Below the pieces are notes generated by a model, which worked only from the letters and a program-made list of their open reading frames with translations, was not told the DNA's origin and ran no database searches. This document shows, one piece after another, positions 8,850-17,162 of a stretch of 64,000 nucleotides of DNA (position 1 is the stretch's first letter; every line of letters starts with the position of its first letter). The position numbers and the translations under genes are program-made. Location: assembly GCF_001586215.1 (NCBI RefSeq), contig NZ_CP014634.1:2170001-2234000 (forward strand), read 5' to 3'. Origin of the DNA: Corynebacterium simulans (lineage in GTDB: Bacteria; Actinomycetota; Actinomycetes; Mycobacteriales; Mycobacteriaceae).

Positions 8850-9965
8850 ATGGACGGACCTTACTTCGCTCCACTGAATCCAAAGAACCAGGCCGGGCAG
8901 GCTTTTACGGAAAGCAATCGCCTCAACTGGCTCGCACTGCAATCGATCATTCCACAACCTGGCGACGACGCTGACCTAGCCTTCAACGACGTCTCACGCA
9001 GCCTCGGCATCACTTCCTATAAAGCCGAACATCTTTACTACGGCATCCGCAAACTTTCTTTTCTACCGAAACTTACTCGTCTCAATAAGCTCGATTGGTT
9101 CCTTGATTTTGACCGAATCCTCGCCGTCGGCAGGGCTCTACAAGGCGTCGAGGAGCGTGTCCTGCCTCATATCGACGACGCCTTGGAGGAATTGTTTACG
9201 CCCAGCCGCGCAAACCAGCGCCTGCCGGAGGCTTCGCGCATCCGCAGCGTAATTTCTGATGTCCTTTCTTTGCACAATTGTTTGAAGGGCGAAGACGAAG
9301 AAGAACGTGACCGCTATAAACTCGAGCGTCATGCAGGCCGCGGGGAGTTTACCGCCAACCTTGACGCCGTGACCGCCGAAAAAATCGATCGCGTCGTCCG
9401 CAAACGCGCCGCGGACGAAGGAATTTCCTTCGCTCGCGCACTTGCTTCCTGCGTGCTCGAGCCAGTTGAGCAAAAGGTCGTGATTAACCTTTTCCAGCAG
9501 GCAGAAACCACCCTCGCGTTTGCTCCGGGCTATGGCTACGTTATCCCGCCTGCAGATGCCTCCTATCGCAACATCGCGCCAGCACAGACCGAGACTTATC
9601 GTCCCACCGCCGGCATTCGCGCCTTCGTGGAGGCCCGCGATGGAACCTGCCGCGGCCCGGGATGCAGCAAGCCAGCCCACCGCAACCAGCTCGACCACCG
9701 CGTTCCCCATGGCGAAAATGGCCCAACTTCCACCGATAACTTGGTCAGCCTCTGCCAGCACTGTCACAACATCAAGACTGATGGCCGTGCCTTCTACATC
9801 ATGGACCCAATTACCGGGGAGATTTATTGGCTCTTCGAAGACGGCCGCTGGGAATCCAATTCTCCAGAGGGCGTGCTCGTGCCAGACACCGCGAACTGGC
9901 GCCAAACCGTTGCCCAAAGGATGGAAGCCTGGGAAGCGAGAGGAGGGGTACTCTCCTTTGCTTGA
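8850..9965 (+). CDS. HNH endonuclease-domain protein, 13E12/DUF222-like
   Basis: 371 residues with a good ribosome-binding site (AGGAGA). A helical N-terminal region of about 250 residues is followed by an HNH domain. In it CRGPGCSKPAHRNQLDH supplies the first Cys pair and catalytic His, and NLVSLCQHCHNIKT supplies the N, second Cys pair and last H. This layout is typical of 13E12/DUF222-HNH proteins, which are numerous in actinobacteria and often repeated in a genome. Their biological role is not established; mobile-element nuclease or DNA-repair-like roles have been suggested. The catalytic residues appear intact. Confidence 0.8.
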   Translation: MDGPYFAPLNPKNQAGQAFTESNRLNWLALQSIIPQPGDDADLAFNDVSRSLGITSYKAEHLYYGIRKLSFLPKLTRLNKLDWFLDFDRILAVGRALQGVEERVLPHIDDALEELFTPSRANQRLPEASRIRSVISDVLSLHNCLKGEDEEERDRYKLERHAGRGEFTANLDAVTAEKIDRVVRKRAADEGISFARALASCVLEPVEQKVVINLFQQAETTLAFAPGYGYVIPPADASYRNIAPAQTETYRPTAGIRAFVEARDGTCRGPGCSKPAHRNQLDHRVPHGENGPTSTDNLVSLCQHCHNIKTDGRAFYIMDPITGEIYWLFEDGRWESNSPEGVLVPDTANWRQTVAQRMEAWEARGGVLSFA

Positions 9966-10018
9966 TACGGGGTAGGTCCCATGTAGGCTCGATGGTCAAA
10001 CCCGGGAAGGATTGATTC

Positions 10019-11365
10019 ATGGAACCCATTAAGAAGAAGGCACCTCGCCAAGGCCAGCAGCTTCCACCGTTGCCAGTTACCGCTGCCAAGATTGGTGAGC
10101 GCACTGCCAGTGAGGTGTTCTTGGAGGAAGGCCAAAAGCTTTTACCGCAGCTGCAGGAATTCCGGCGGGATATGCACCAGAACCCGGAAATCGGGCTCGA
10201 GCTTCCACGGACACAAAAGAAGGTTCTCGAGGCGCTCAAAGGCCTGCCGTTGGAGATTCAGGTCGGTCAGGATTTAAGCTCCGTGGTCGCGGTCCTTCGC
10301 GGCGGCAAGCGCGGCCCACGGCCGGTTTCTGTGCTGCTGCGCGCGGACATGGATGCCTTGCCGGTCCGTGAGCAGACGGGCGATCCTTTCGCTTCCACCA
10401 ACGGCTTGATGCACGCGTGCGGCCACGACCTTCACACCGCGGGGCTCATCGGAGCGGTGAAGTTGCTGTGCGCGCAGAAGGAGCACTTGCTTGGCGACGT
10501 CACTTTCATGTTCCAGCCCGGCGAAGAAGGCCCCGGTGGTGCGCTCCCGATGATCGAAGAGGGCGTCCTCGATGCGGCGGGGCGTCGTCCGATTGCCGCT
10601 TATGGCTTACATGTCGGCCCGCAGGATCGTGGCACTTTCCACCATATTTCCGGGCCCATGATGGCATCATCGTCGAATCTGAAGATCACTGTCTATGGCA
10701 AGGGCGGCCACGGTTCGCGGCCGCATGACGCCATCGATCCCGTCGCAGCACTGGGGGAGATTCAGATGGCCTTGCAGGTTGCACTGACTCGCCGCTTCGA
10801 CGCTAACGAGCCGATCGTCATCACGGTGACTAATCTGCGCGCTGGCGACGGCGCCATTAACGTCATCCCTGATCACGCCATGCTCGGCGCCACAGTGCGC
10901 GTGCTGCGCGACGAAAAGATTGAGCAAGTGCGCCAGATGGTTGTGGAAGTGGCCAGTTCTGTCGCGGCGTCGCATAGATGCACCGCAAAGGTGGATTTCG
11001 AGGTTCTGTATTCCGCAACCAAAACCAACCCGCGCGAGAATCAATTTGCCGCGACGCTGTGGGGTGGCATGTTCGGAGCAGAAAATGTCATTCCGATGGA
11101 AACACCCATGATGGCTTCGGAGGACTTCGGCGGCGTACTAGCGCAGGTACCTGGCACCTTCATGTGGTTCGGCACCGTCAATCCGGATACCCCGGAGCAC
11201 CTGCGCGAGTGGAATCATTCGCCGCTGGCAAGGTTCGATGATTCGGTGCTCGGTGACCAAGCCGCAGCACTCGCCGCCGTAGCCTTTGAGCGCTTGGCTG
11301 CCGAAGACGCGCATCCTTCGCCGGCAACAAGAGTGATGCGCTCTGCGGTGGAGGGCGTTGAGTAG
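10019..11365 (+). CDS. M20-family metal-dependent amidohydrolase
   Basis: 448 residues. The M20D signature is clear: HQNPEIGLELPRTQ, LLRADMDALPVREQ, HACGHDLHT near 131, then FQPGEEGPGGA with the metal-binding Glu pair near 169, and GGHGSRPHDAIDPV. These enzymes hydrolyse N-acyl amino acids, hippurate-like amides or aminoacyl conjugates. N-acylglutamine aminoacylase of skin corynebacteria belongs to the same family, but the substrate here is not deducible. The N-terminus carries an extra basic segment of about 35 residues. The start ATG has GGAAGGA upstream. The last 151 bp overlap the convergent CPBP gene. Confidence 0.85.
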   Translation: MEPIKKKAPRQGQQLPPLPVTAAKIGERTASEVFLEEGQKLLPQLQEFRRDMHQNPEIGLELPRTQKKVLEALKGLPLEIQVGQDLSSVVAVLRGGKRGPRPVSVLLRADMDALPVREQTGDPFASTNGLMHACGHDLHTAGLIGAVKLLCAQKEHLLGDVTFMFQPGEEGPGGALPMIEEGVLDAAGRRPIAAYGLHVGPQDRGTFHHISGPMMASSSNLKITVYGKGGHGSRPHDAIDPVAALGEIQMALQVALTRRFDANEPIVITVTNLRAGDGAINVIPDHAMLGATVRVLRDEKIEQVRQMVVEVASSVAASHRCTAKVDFEVLYSATKTNPRENQFAATLWGGMFGAENVIPMETPMMASEDFGGVLAQVPGTFMWFGTVNPDTPEHLREWNHSPLARFDDSVLGDQAAALAAVAFERLAAEDAHPSPATRVMRSAVEGVE

Positions 11366-12093
11366 TACAAGATTGCCGAGATAACAATGCAGGTCAATGC
11401 GCTGAGCAGGGTTTGGCCCCACCCCACATTCTCAGCGTTAACGTCCACATAGCCCAAGATGCCAGCAGTAAAGAAGACGAAGTTATTGCACGCATGAATC
11501 ACGCATCCGTACTCGATTCCGTTCGTTATCACTGTGAGTACGCTTAGACAGACGGCGAATACAAAGATGTCAACAAGTCCGATCCAGTTATAAGTATGGC
11601 CTGCCACAAATAGCGGAATCGAGGGCAAATAGGCCAACCACGGCGAGCGCAGCCACCGGCCGAATACCTGGGGAAGCAGACTGCGAAAGATAACTTCCTC
11701 CGTCACTGACTGCAGCGGCACCAAGATGACCGCCAGCCCCAGCATCAATAGAGCGTTTGGAGCACGGGAGAATCCATTTCGGAGAATCGGAAGAAAGCTC
11801 AACAGCGTAACGGGCAACGACACGAGAAGGGCGCGCCGGGCATAATGCCACCGAAACCGACCATCGCCTGACCACACCTTACCGGGCCGGCGTCGGCAAA
11901 AGGCGCCTGGGAGGAACACAATGATGGAGAGCATCATGATGCAAAAAGGTAGCGGCGCGTTCATGTCGTCGAGATTTGAGTCTGGCGCGAAAATTGCGTA
12001 ACCGATCATGAGCGCGACGAAGAGCACGGCGCTCAGCACCGCCCAAAAGAAGAAGTAAAGGATCGGGCGTTTTAAACAGCGATGAAAAGTCAT
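11215..12093 (-). CDS. CPBP-family intramembrane metalloprotease
   Basis: 292 residues with about eight hydrophobic segments. The CPBP (Abi) motifs are SVTEEVIFRSLLP near residue 130 (E-E-x-x-x-R), then PLFVAGHTYN (conserved His) and HACNNFVFF (H-x-x-x-N). Relatives are Rce1-like glutamate proteases involved in peptide maturation or bacteriocin self-immunity. About 42 C-terminal residues after the last helix are read antisense to the M20 gene, so the original stop may have been lost. The gene diverges from a histidine kinase gene, which suggests a regulatory link. Confidence 0.8.
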   Translation of the reverse strand: MTFHRCLKRPILYFFFWAVLSAVLFVALMIGYAIFAPDSNLDDMNAPLPFCIMMLSIIVFLPGAFCRRRPGKVWSGDGRFRWHYARRALLVSLPVTLLSFLPILRNGFSRAPNALLMLGLAVILVPLQSVTEEVIFRSLLPQVFGRWLRSPWLAYLPSIPLFVAGHTYNWIGLVDIFVFAVCLSVLTVITNGIEYGCVIHACNNFVFFTAGILGYVDVNAENVGWGQTLLSALTCIVISAILYYSTPSTAERITLVAGEGCASSAAKRSKATAASAAAWSPSTESSNLASGE

Positions 12094-12158
12094 GACTAAA
12101 CAGTCGCTGGTAATTAATCATCCTTAAGAATGAGTTTGCGGCCTTTAAGGTATGAATC

Positions 12159-13262
12159 ATGACTAGGAACCGTTGGCAGGTAGCTTTCATCGTCGTGCTC
12201 TGCGTCCTAGGCGGGTGCTGCTTTGGACTGATCGGTATCGGCATCGACTTAGAAGACATGGGGTTGCCCAACATCGAGCCGCAAACCGATAGAGCCTATG
12301 CCGGCTTCGTTTGCTTGAGTTTCATCGCCGGGATGGTTTCGTGGGGTTTGCTGCCATGGGCCATTTCTCATGATCCGCGGGAGCTGGAGAAATCTGACTT
12401 CCCAGGAACGCGGAAGACCTTCGTCTGCGGGGTTGCCGTGATTGCTTGCGGCTTTTCTTATTTTGCCGTGCTATCTCAGCTGGTGGCCATGGTGTCCATG
12501 ACATCGCGGAGGTCCGTGAAGTGGTCGGTGGCGGCAGTTGTGGCGTCGCTTAGCTATCTCGCTGTCTATCCTCTCAACCCTGCGAGTGAGTTCGAAGGCT
12601 GGTTGGAATTTGGCATCGTTCCAGTACTCGTAATCGTGCTTCTGATCGGCATGCAGCGCGGCAAGAACCGCGAGAAGCAACAGAATCTACAGCGCGAAAT
12701 TCGGGAAGAGATAGCGCGTGACATGCACGATTCACTGTCACATCGGTTGTCGCTGATTGCCGTGCATGCAGGGGCATTGTCTTTTCAGAATGGGCAGGTT
12801 CCCAAGGAGTATTCCGCGGCGGCGGAGACGATTCGCCAAGAAGCGAATGCTGCAGTACAGGATCTGCGCGCTGTGCTTTATGCTCTGCGGCAGGAGGCAG
12901 CAGAAGATCCACGAGCAAGCATTGAAACGCTCATTCGAGATGACAACGTTAAGCTGCTCTATTCCACTGATCCAGGCATAGTAGAAAGGCTCGATACCTT
13001 AGGCCAGCACACGTTGTATCGAGCGGTCCAGGAGGCAGCCACCAATGCCCGCAAGTACGCGCGGGGAAAGCCGGTGCTTTTCGACGTCGCCAAGCGCGGC
13101 CCCAATCTCGTACTCACCGTAACCAACGCGCATACGGGCCCAGTGGGGCGTGGTTTTGGGCTGCGGGGTCTGGCTGAGCGCGCGGAACTTATCGGAGGAG
13201 AATTTCGGATGCTGGAGGGAGATGAATTCGGATGGGAATTGCAGCTGCCGACGAAGCGCTAA
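12159..13262 (+). CDS. Sensor histidine kinase (HisKA_3 type), system 1
   Basis: 367 residues. Four or five N-terminal membrane helices (to about residue 165) have almost no external loop, suggesting sensing within the membrane. A dimerisation/phosphoacceptor helix REEIARDMHDSLSHRLSLIA follows, with the phosphorylated His at 190. The ATPase domain has NARKYARG and GRGFGLRGLAERAEL as N and G boxes. The 3' end overlaps the response regulator start by 31 bp. The kinase is clearly related to the one at 15098-16351; the H-box regions are nearly identical. Confidence 0.9.
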   Translation: MTRNRWQVAFIVVLCVLGGCCFGLIGIGIDLEDMGLPNIEPQTDRAYAGFVCLSFIAGMVSWGLLPWAISHDPRELEKSDFPGTRKTFVCGVAVIACGFSYFAVLSQLVAMVSMTSRRSVKWSVAAVVASLSYLAVYPLNPASEFEGWLEFGIVPVLVIVLLIGMQRGKNREKQQNLQREIREEIARDMHDSLSHRLSLIAVHAGALSFQNGQVPKEYSAAAETIRQEANAAVQDLRAVLYALRQEAAEDPRASIETLIRDDNVKLLYSTDPGIVERLDTLGQHTLYRAVQEAATNARKYARGKPVLFDVAKRGPNLVLTVTNAHTGPVGRGFGLRGLAERAELIGGEFRMLEGDEFGWELQLPTKR

Positions 13263-13864
13263 AGGTGGTGTTGGTCGATGACGAGGCGCTATTGCGCAGT
13301 GGCCTGCGGCTCATGCTGGCCAATGCCGGCATCAAGGTGGTGGGGGAGGCCTCTAATGGCAAGGATGCGATAGCAGTGGTGCTGGACGCGCTTCCCGACG
13401 TCGTGCTCATGGACATTCGCATGCCCGTCATGGATGGTATCGAGGCGCTGGGGAAGTTGTCGGCGTCGATTCCCGTGGTGATGTTAACCGCTTTCGATAC
13501 CGACGAATTTATTGTCGATGCGCTCCAAGCCGGTGCCGTTGGATTCCTATTGAAATCGACGCCACCGGAAGCGCTTGTTGCTGCCGTTCGCGCGGCTGCG
13601 GCAGGCCAACCGATGCTCAGCCGTGAGGTACTTGAACGCCTGCTCTCCCCGCGGCCAAAGCGGAAGAACAGGCGGTTGGCGCACCTTAGCGACCGCGAGA
13701 TGGAGATTGCGGAGCTGGTGGCAGATGGGTTAAGTAATCAACAGATTGCGCAGCAGCTTTTTATTTCGCTACCGACAGTAAAGACTCACGTGCAGAAGAT
13801 TTTGAAGAAACTCGGCGGGACGAGCCGCGTTCACGTCGCGATTGCCGTACTTGGCGGACGATAA
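13232..13864 (+). CDS. NarL/LuxR-family response regulator, system 1
   Basis: 210 residues. The receiver domain has acidic DDE near residue 16, phosphoacceptor Asp61 in VLMDIRMPVMDG, T in VVMLTAFDT, and K in GFLLKST. A LuxR-type helix-turn-helix follows (LSDREMEIAELVADGLSNQQ, then TVKTHVQKILKKL). It is probably a partner of the overlapping kinase. The ATG at 13232 has the ribosome-binding site GGAGGGAGA. The 3' end overlaps the convergent PrsW-type gene by 104 bp. Confidence 0.92.
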   Translation: MGIAAADEALKVVLVDDEALLRSGLRLMLANAGIKVVGEASNGKDAIAVVLDALPDVVLMDIRMPVMDGIEALGKLSASIPVVMLTAFDTDEFIVDALQAGAVGFLLKSTPPEALVAAVRAAAAGQPMLSREVLERLLSPRPKRKNRRLAHLSDREMEIAELVADGLSNQQIAQQLFISLPTVKTHVQKILKKLGGTSRVHVAIAVLGGR

Positions 13865-14567
13865 ACCAGAGCGACGCGATCCAGATTGCCCCCACTACCA
13901 CTAAAGTTGCAATGGGCAGCCAGAGGCTGTCCGGGAAGGTGGCATCCAGCGAGGGAAAGAGGTTCGTGAAGAAGTGAACCGTGACGCCGCCCATCCAACC
14001 GGCGAGTGCGCGGCCACGGGCCAAGCCATATGCCGCGATGCCGGTAAAGAGGGAGTGTGCGAAGGTGCAACTCATAAACCTGATGAGCACCCCAGTAGTT
14101 GCGCCCATGAGATCTGAGTCGAGGTCTTTCAGCGTTAGGTGTGCGATGAAGGTGCAATCCTCTACGAGCGCAAAGCCCATGCCTACGGCGATACCGACGT
14201 AGACGAAGTCGCGAGTGCGTTGGGGCTTAATGAAGTAAGTACAGATGAGCAGAACACCAATGAACTTCAGCGTCTCTTCAGTAATTGGCGCGAAGCCAGC
14301 GGCATCTAGCCACTGCAACTGCAGTTTTTCCAAGATGGTGGTGAAGTGCGAGTTGAAGAAGACAGCCGGGCCGGTGCACGCCGCGCCCCAGAGCATGCCT
14401 AGGGCCGTGCCGCGGTGGCCTCGGAACGCGAGCCAGGAGGCACAAGTCCAGATCACCACATGGATGAGTGCAGCGATGAGGCTGGCGGTGACGTAAGACT
14501 GGTTAAACTCGAAGTGCACGGAGTAAGCGAGACCCGCGGTAGCGAGCACATAAAATAGGTATTTCAT
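13761..14567 (-). CDS. PrsW-family intramembrane metalloprotease
   Basis: 268 residues with about eight membrane helices. PrsW motifs are visible: APITEETLKF (E-E pair), VGIAVGMGFALVEDC (the G-F-A-x-x-E-D position) and CTFAHSLFTGIAAYG (conserved His). PrsW proteases cut membrane regulators, for example anti-sigma factor RsiW in Bacillus. Here the neighbours are two two-component systems rather than an anti-sigma gene. The start codon overlaps the stop of the upstream secreted-protein gene (TAATG). The C-terminal approximately 35 residues, rich in Ser and Arg, are read antisense to the response regulator gene. Confidence 0.82.
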   Translation of the reverse strand: MKYLFYVLATAGLAYSVHFEFNQSYVTASLIAALIHVVIWTCASWLAFRGHRGTALGMLWGAACTGPAVFFNSHFTTILEKLQLQWLDAAGFAPITEETLKFIGVLLICTYFIKPQRTRDFVYVGIAVGMGFALVEDCTFIAHLTLKDLDSDLMGATTGVLIRFMSCTFAHSLFTGIAAYGLARGRALAGWMGGVTVHFFTNLFPSLDATFPDSLWLPIATLVVVGAIWIASLWFIVRQVRQSRRERGSSRRVSSKSSARESLLSVAK

Positions 14568-15010
14568 TATTTGACCTCCATTTTGTCTGCATAGCGGGCG
14601 GCGTCAGGCCCCTCGAGATGGAAGAACAGCTTCTTATCGTCGGAGTCGTACAGGACGGTTACCTTGTCGCCTTCGTCGAGGCGATAGAGATTTTTCTGAG
14701 GCTGACGTACCGGGGCATCCGAGAGGAAAGGGGTATCGAGAATATAGCGGTGCTTTCGTAGTAACGAAGTCTCAGGTTCCCCGAAGGTCTGGGCGGGGTC
14801 AGCGCCGATGGTGGTATCCCCGCATTCCCATCGGGGGGAGTCGTTAAGATATGTCGGGCTTTGCGCGCATTCCAGATCGGTGATGGCGACATCGTGGAAG
14901 GCGACGGCGCTCGTCGGGGTAGTGGGCTCAGGCAGCAGTGCGCTTGCCACAGGCACTGCCACGAAATACGCAGTAGCTGCAGCTAGGGCTGTTAATACTT
15001 TCTTGTCCAT
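14567..15010 (-). CDS. Secreted or membrane-anchored protein of unknown function
   Basis: 147 residues. The N-terminus (MDKKVLTALAAATAYFVAVP) is a signal peptide or anchor. The exported part has two Cys (in LECAQS and WECGD) that could form a disulfide, and a C-terminal beta-rich segment (KVTVLYDSDDKKLFFHLEG). No known domain is recognised. It is coupled to the PrsW-type gene by a TAATG overlap, so it could be that protease's substrate or accessory protein. This is inference from context only. It diverges from the second kinase gene. Confidence 0.65.
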   Translation of the reverse strand: MDKKVLTALAAATAYFVAVPVASALLPEPTTPTSAVAFHDVAITDLECAQSPTYLNDSPRWECGDTTIGADPAQTFGEPETSLLRKHRYILDTPFLSDAPVRQPQKNLYRLDEGDKVTVLYDSDDKKLFFHLEGPDAARYADKMEVK

Positions 15011-15042
15011 GTCTCCGACGCTACGGAGAATGGCTATGCGTT

Positions 15043-15064
15043 AAATCCACCCCAGGGTGGATTT
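15043..15064. promoter_or_regulatory. 22-bp perfect palindrome, probable operator
   Basis: Arms AAATCCACCC and GGGTGGATTT are perfectly complementary around a 2-nt centre (CA). The site lies between the divergent secreted-protein/PrsW and kinase-2/regulator-2 transcription units, 34 nt before the preferred kinase start. Its size and symmetry fit a dimeric helix-turn-helix regulator, possibly one of the two NarL-type regulators encoded nearby. Confidence 0.6.
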
Positions 15065-15097
15065 GTGGCTCTAGGCCTCCTACTACTGTGGGTGGAG

Positions 15098-16351
15098 ATG
15101 AGTACGGCACAGTCGAAGATTAAGAACTGGATTGAAAAGCAGCGGCATGCCACCTACCTCAACACGTTAAACGGGGTAACGCGGTGGCGGCGTGCCGCCA
15201 TCGTCGCCGTGTGTGTGTTGGCTGATATAGCCACGATGGGGGCGATGCTCCTGCGCTTCGACGAGCGCTCTGGCAATTCGTGGGATGATCGCATCCTTAC
15301 TGAGGCCGTTATTGGGACGTCGGTGAGCATCCTCACCTGGGTCTTGCTGGCCTTTGCGCTGCGGCACGTGCCGCGGGAGTTTAGCATTTACGAACGCTAT
15401 CCTGGTCCGGTCTCCGCGCTGGTCAGCGCGGTGATCATTTGCGCTTCGGCGGGACTGCATCAGTTATCACTGACAGTCTTCGTTGCCTATGTTTCTCTGG
15501 TCTCGCGTGGAAGCAAGCGCTGGACATTGGTAGCAACGGCGGTGCTCACCTTAAGTTATGGCGTCAAGATTTATAAGCCGGACTCTTTCGAAACCGTGCC
15601 TATGGCGTTGTTCGGGTATGCCTTTTTCTGGGCCGTGTTGGTTCTATCAGGGCTGTTGATAGGCGTCGCGCGCCATAGTCGCCGCCAACGTCAGGCCACG
15701 CTGGTGGCGCGCGCGGAGCTGAATAAACAGACCCTGGAAGCAGAAAACGAAAAAGTTCGCCAGGATGAGCGCAACCGCATCGCCCGTGATATGCACGATT
15801 CGCTCTCACATCGGCTAAGCCTTATCTCTGTATATGCCGGTGGACTGGCGTACCGGAAGGATTTGCCGCCGGAGCAGGTGGCGGAATCCGCTACGACTAT
15901 CCAAAAAGAGGCCGAGCAGGCGGTGACCGATCTGCGGCAGGTCATTCGCTCTTTGCGTATCGATGATCGAATTGACCCGCGCACCAGCATCGACGATCAC
16001 GTAGTGCGGGCGCGCGCCGCCGGTGCCAAGGTCACGCTTGAGTACCGCGATAATTGCTTAGATAAGATTTCGACTATGGGTGTTCATACGTTGAGCCGTG
16101 CCGTGCAAGAAGGCCTGACGAATGCGCGCAAGCATGCGCCAGGGCAAAAGATTGCGATCGAGGTAGCCCAAGATGGTGCTTTGGCTCGGGTGACGATGCG
16201 CAACCGGAAGGTAGAGGGGGCGTCGGCAAACGGCGGCGAGCATGGGCTTATCGGAATGCGCGAACGCGCACGCTTGGTGGGAGGGCGCCTAGACGTAGAA
16301 GATGGCGAAGAGTTTAGCTGGAGCCTGTATTTGCCAATGGAGGAACGATGA
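15098..16351 (+). CDS. Sensor histidine kinase (HisKA_3 type), system 2
   Basis: 417 residues from this start. N-terminal membrane helices (roughly residues 35-200) are followed by a coiled linker, the H-box RIARDMHDSLSHRLSLIS with His233, and an ATPase domain with NARKHAPGQ and GEHGLIGMRERARL. I chose the ATG at 15098 because GGTGGAG lies at the right distance; an in-frame GTG at 15065 directly abuts the palindrome and would add 11 residues. The kinase overlaps its regulator by ATGA. It looks like a paralogue of kinase 1. Confidence 0.9.
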   Translation: MSTAQSKIKNWIEKQRHATYLNTLNGVTRWRRAAIVAVCVLADIATMGAMLLRFDERSGNSWDDRILTEAVIGTSVSILTWVLLAFALRHVPREFSIYERYPGPVSALVSAVIICASAGLHQLSLTVFVAYVSLVSRGSKRWTLVATAVLTLSYGVKIYKPDSFETVPMALFGYAFFWAVLVLSGLLIGVARHSRRQRQATLVARAELNKQTLEAENEKVRQDERNRIARDMHDSLSHRLSLISVYAGGLAYRKDLPPEQVAESATTIQKEAEQAVTDLRQVIRSLRIDDRIDPRTSIDDHVVRARAAGAKVTLEYRDNCLDKISTMGVHTLSRAVQEGLTNARKHAPGQKIAIEVAQDGALARVTMRNRKVEGASANGGEHGLIGMRERARLVGGRLDVEDGEEFSWSLYLPMEER

Positions 16352-16974
16352 TTTCTGCAGTGCTTGTCGACGACGAGGAGCTGCTGCGCCGCGGCATCCG
16401 TCTGATTCTAGAGGGCGCAGGCGACATCGAAGTGGTGGGCGAGGCCAGCAATGGGCGCGATGGCGTGCAGCTGATTACGCAACAACGCCCGGATATTGTG
16501 CTGATGGATATCCGTATGCCGGTCATGGACGGGATTGAGGCGGTGGCGCAGCTGAAGACAGCCGTGCCCGATATTCCTGTGGTGATGCTGACGGCCTTCG
16601 ATACCGACGAATTCATCGTCGATTCCTTGCACGCGGGAGCGATGGGGTTTCTGTTGAAGGCCACGGGGCCTGAGGCATTAGTCGCCTCAGTGCGGGCGGC
16701 TGCGCAGGGCCAGCAGCTGCTTAGCCCAAAAGCGCTGCAGAACCTGCTGGCGATTCCGCATGCTCAGCCGCAAGAGCCGCTCGTCCTGGCGGATTTGAGT
16801 GCGCGCGAAAACGAGGTGGCGCAGCTGGTTGCGAAGGGGCTGGACAATAATGAAATCGCGGAGCAGCTTTATGTCTCTGTGGCCACGGTTAAGACGCACA
16901 TCAAGCACATCTTGGAAAAGATTGGCGGCACGAACCGCGTGCATATCGCGATTGCGGTGCTGGAGCAGCGCTAG
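16348..16974 (+). CDS. NarL/LuxR-family response regulator, system 2
   Basis: 208 residues. The receiver has phosphoacceptor Asp54 in VLMDIRMPVMDG, and PVVMLTAFDTDEFIVD is shared almost exactly with regulator 1. The C-terminal helix-turn-helix is LSARENEVAQLVAKGLDNNE with TVKTHIKHILEKIG. Start overlaps the kinase stop (ATGA). The strong similarity to regulator 1 in both domains suggests duplication and possible overlap in DNA targets. Confidence 0.92.
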   Translation: MISAVLVDDEELLRRGIRLILEGAGDIEVVGEASNGRDGVQLITQQRPDIVLMDIRMPVMDGIEAVAQLKTAVPDIPVVMLTAFDTDEFIVDSLHAGAMGFLLKATGPEALVASVRAAAQGQQLLSPKALQNLLAIPHAQPQEPLVLADLSARENEVAQLVAKGLDNNEIAEQLYVSVATVKTHIKHILEKIGGTNRVHIAIAVLEQR

Positions 16975-17027
16975 CTTATCCGCTAGTATCGGGGAATCAG
17001 AGTTTCTAATGGATTGGATTGCCACGA

Positions 17028-17162
17028 ATGCAACTGCCAAATTTTGATGATTCTTCGTACGATGTCGCAGACGCCGAGTTGCTATCGGCTTTTGAGGTCT
17101 TTGAGCGCATCGAAGAGCATGTGCTCGATAAATCTCTACTTTTCGAAGTCTATTCGCGCTAG
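17028..17162 (+). CDS. Possible small acidic protein, 44 residues
   Basis: The open frame runs MQLPNFDDSSYDVADAELLS through an acidic, amphipathic helix-like part to VYSR. A TAGTAT -10-like hexamer at 16984-16989 would give a leader of about 30 nt, but no convincing ribosome-binding site precedes the ATG. It overlaps the convergent FUSC gene by 27 bp. It may be a real small gene or a remnant; I do not recognise it. Confidence 0.3.
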   Translation: MQLPNFDDSSYDVADAELLSAFEVFERIEEHVLDKSLLFEVYSR

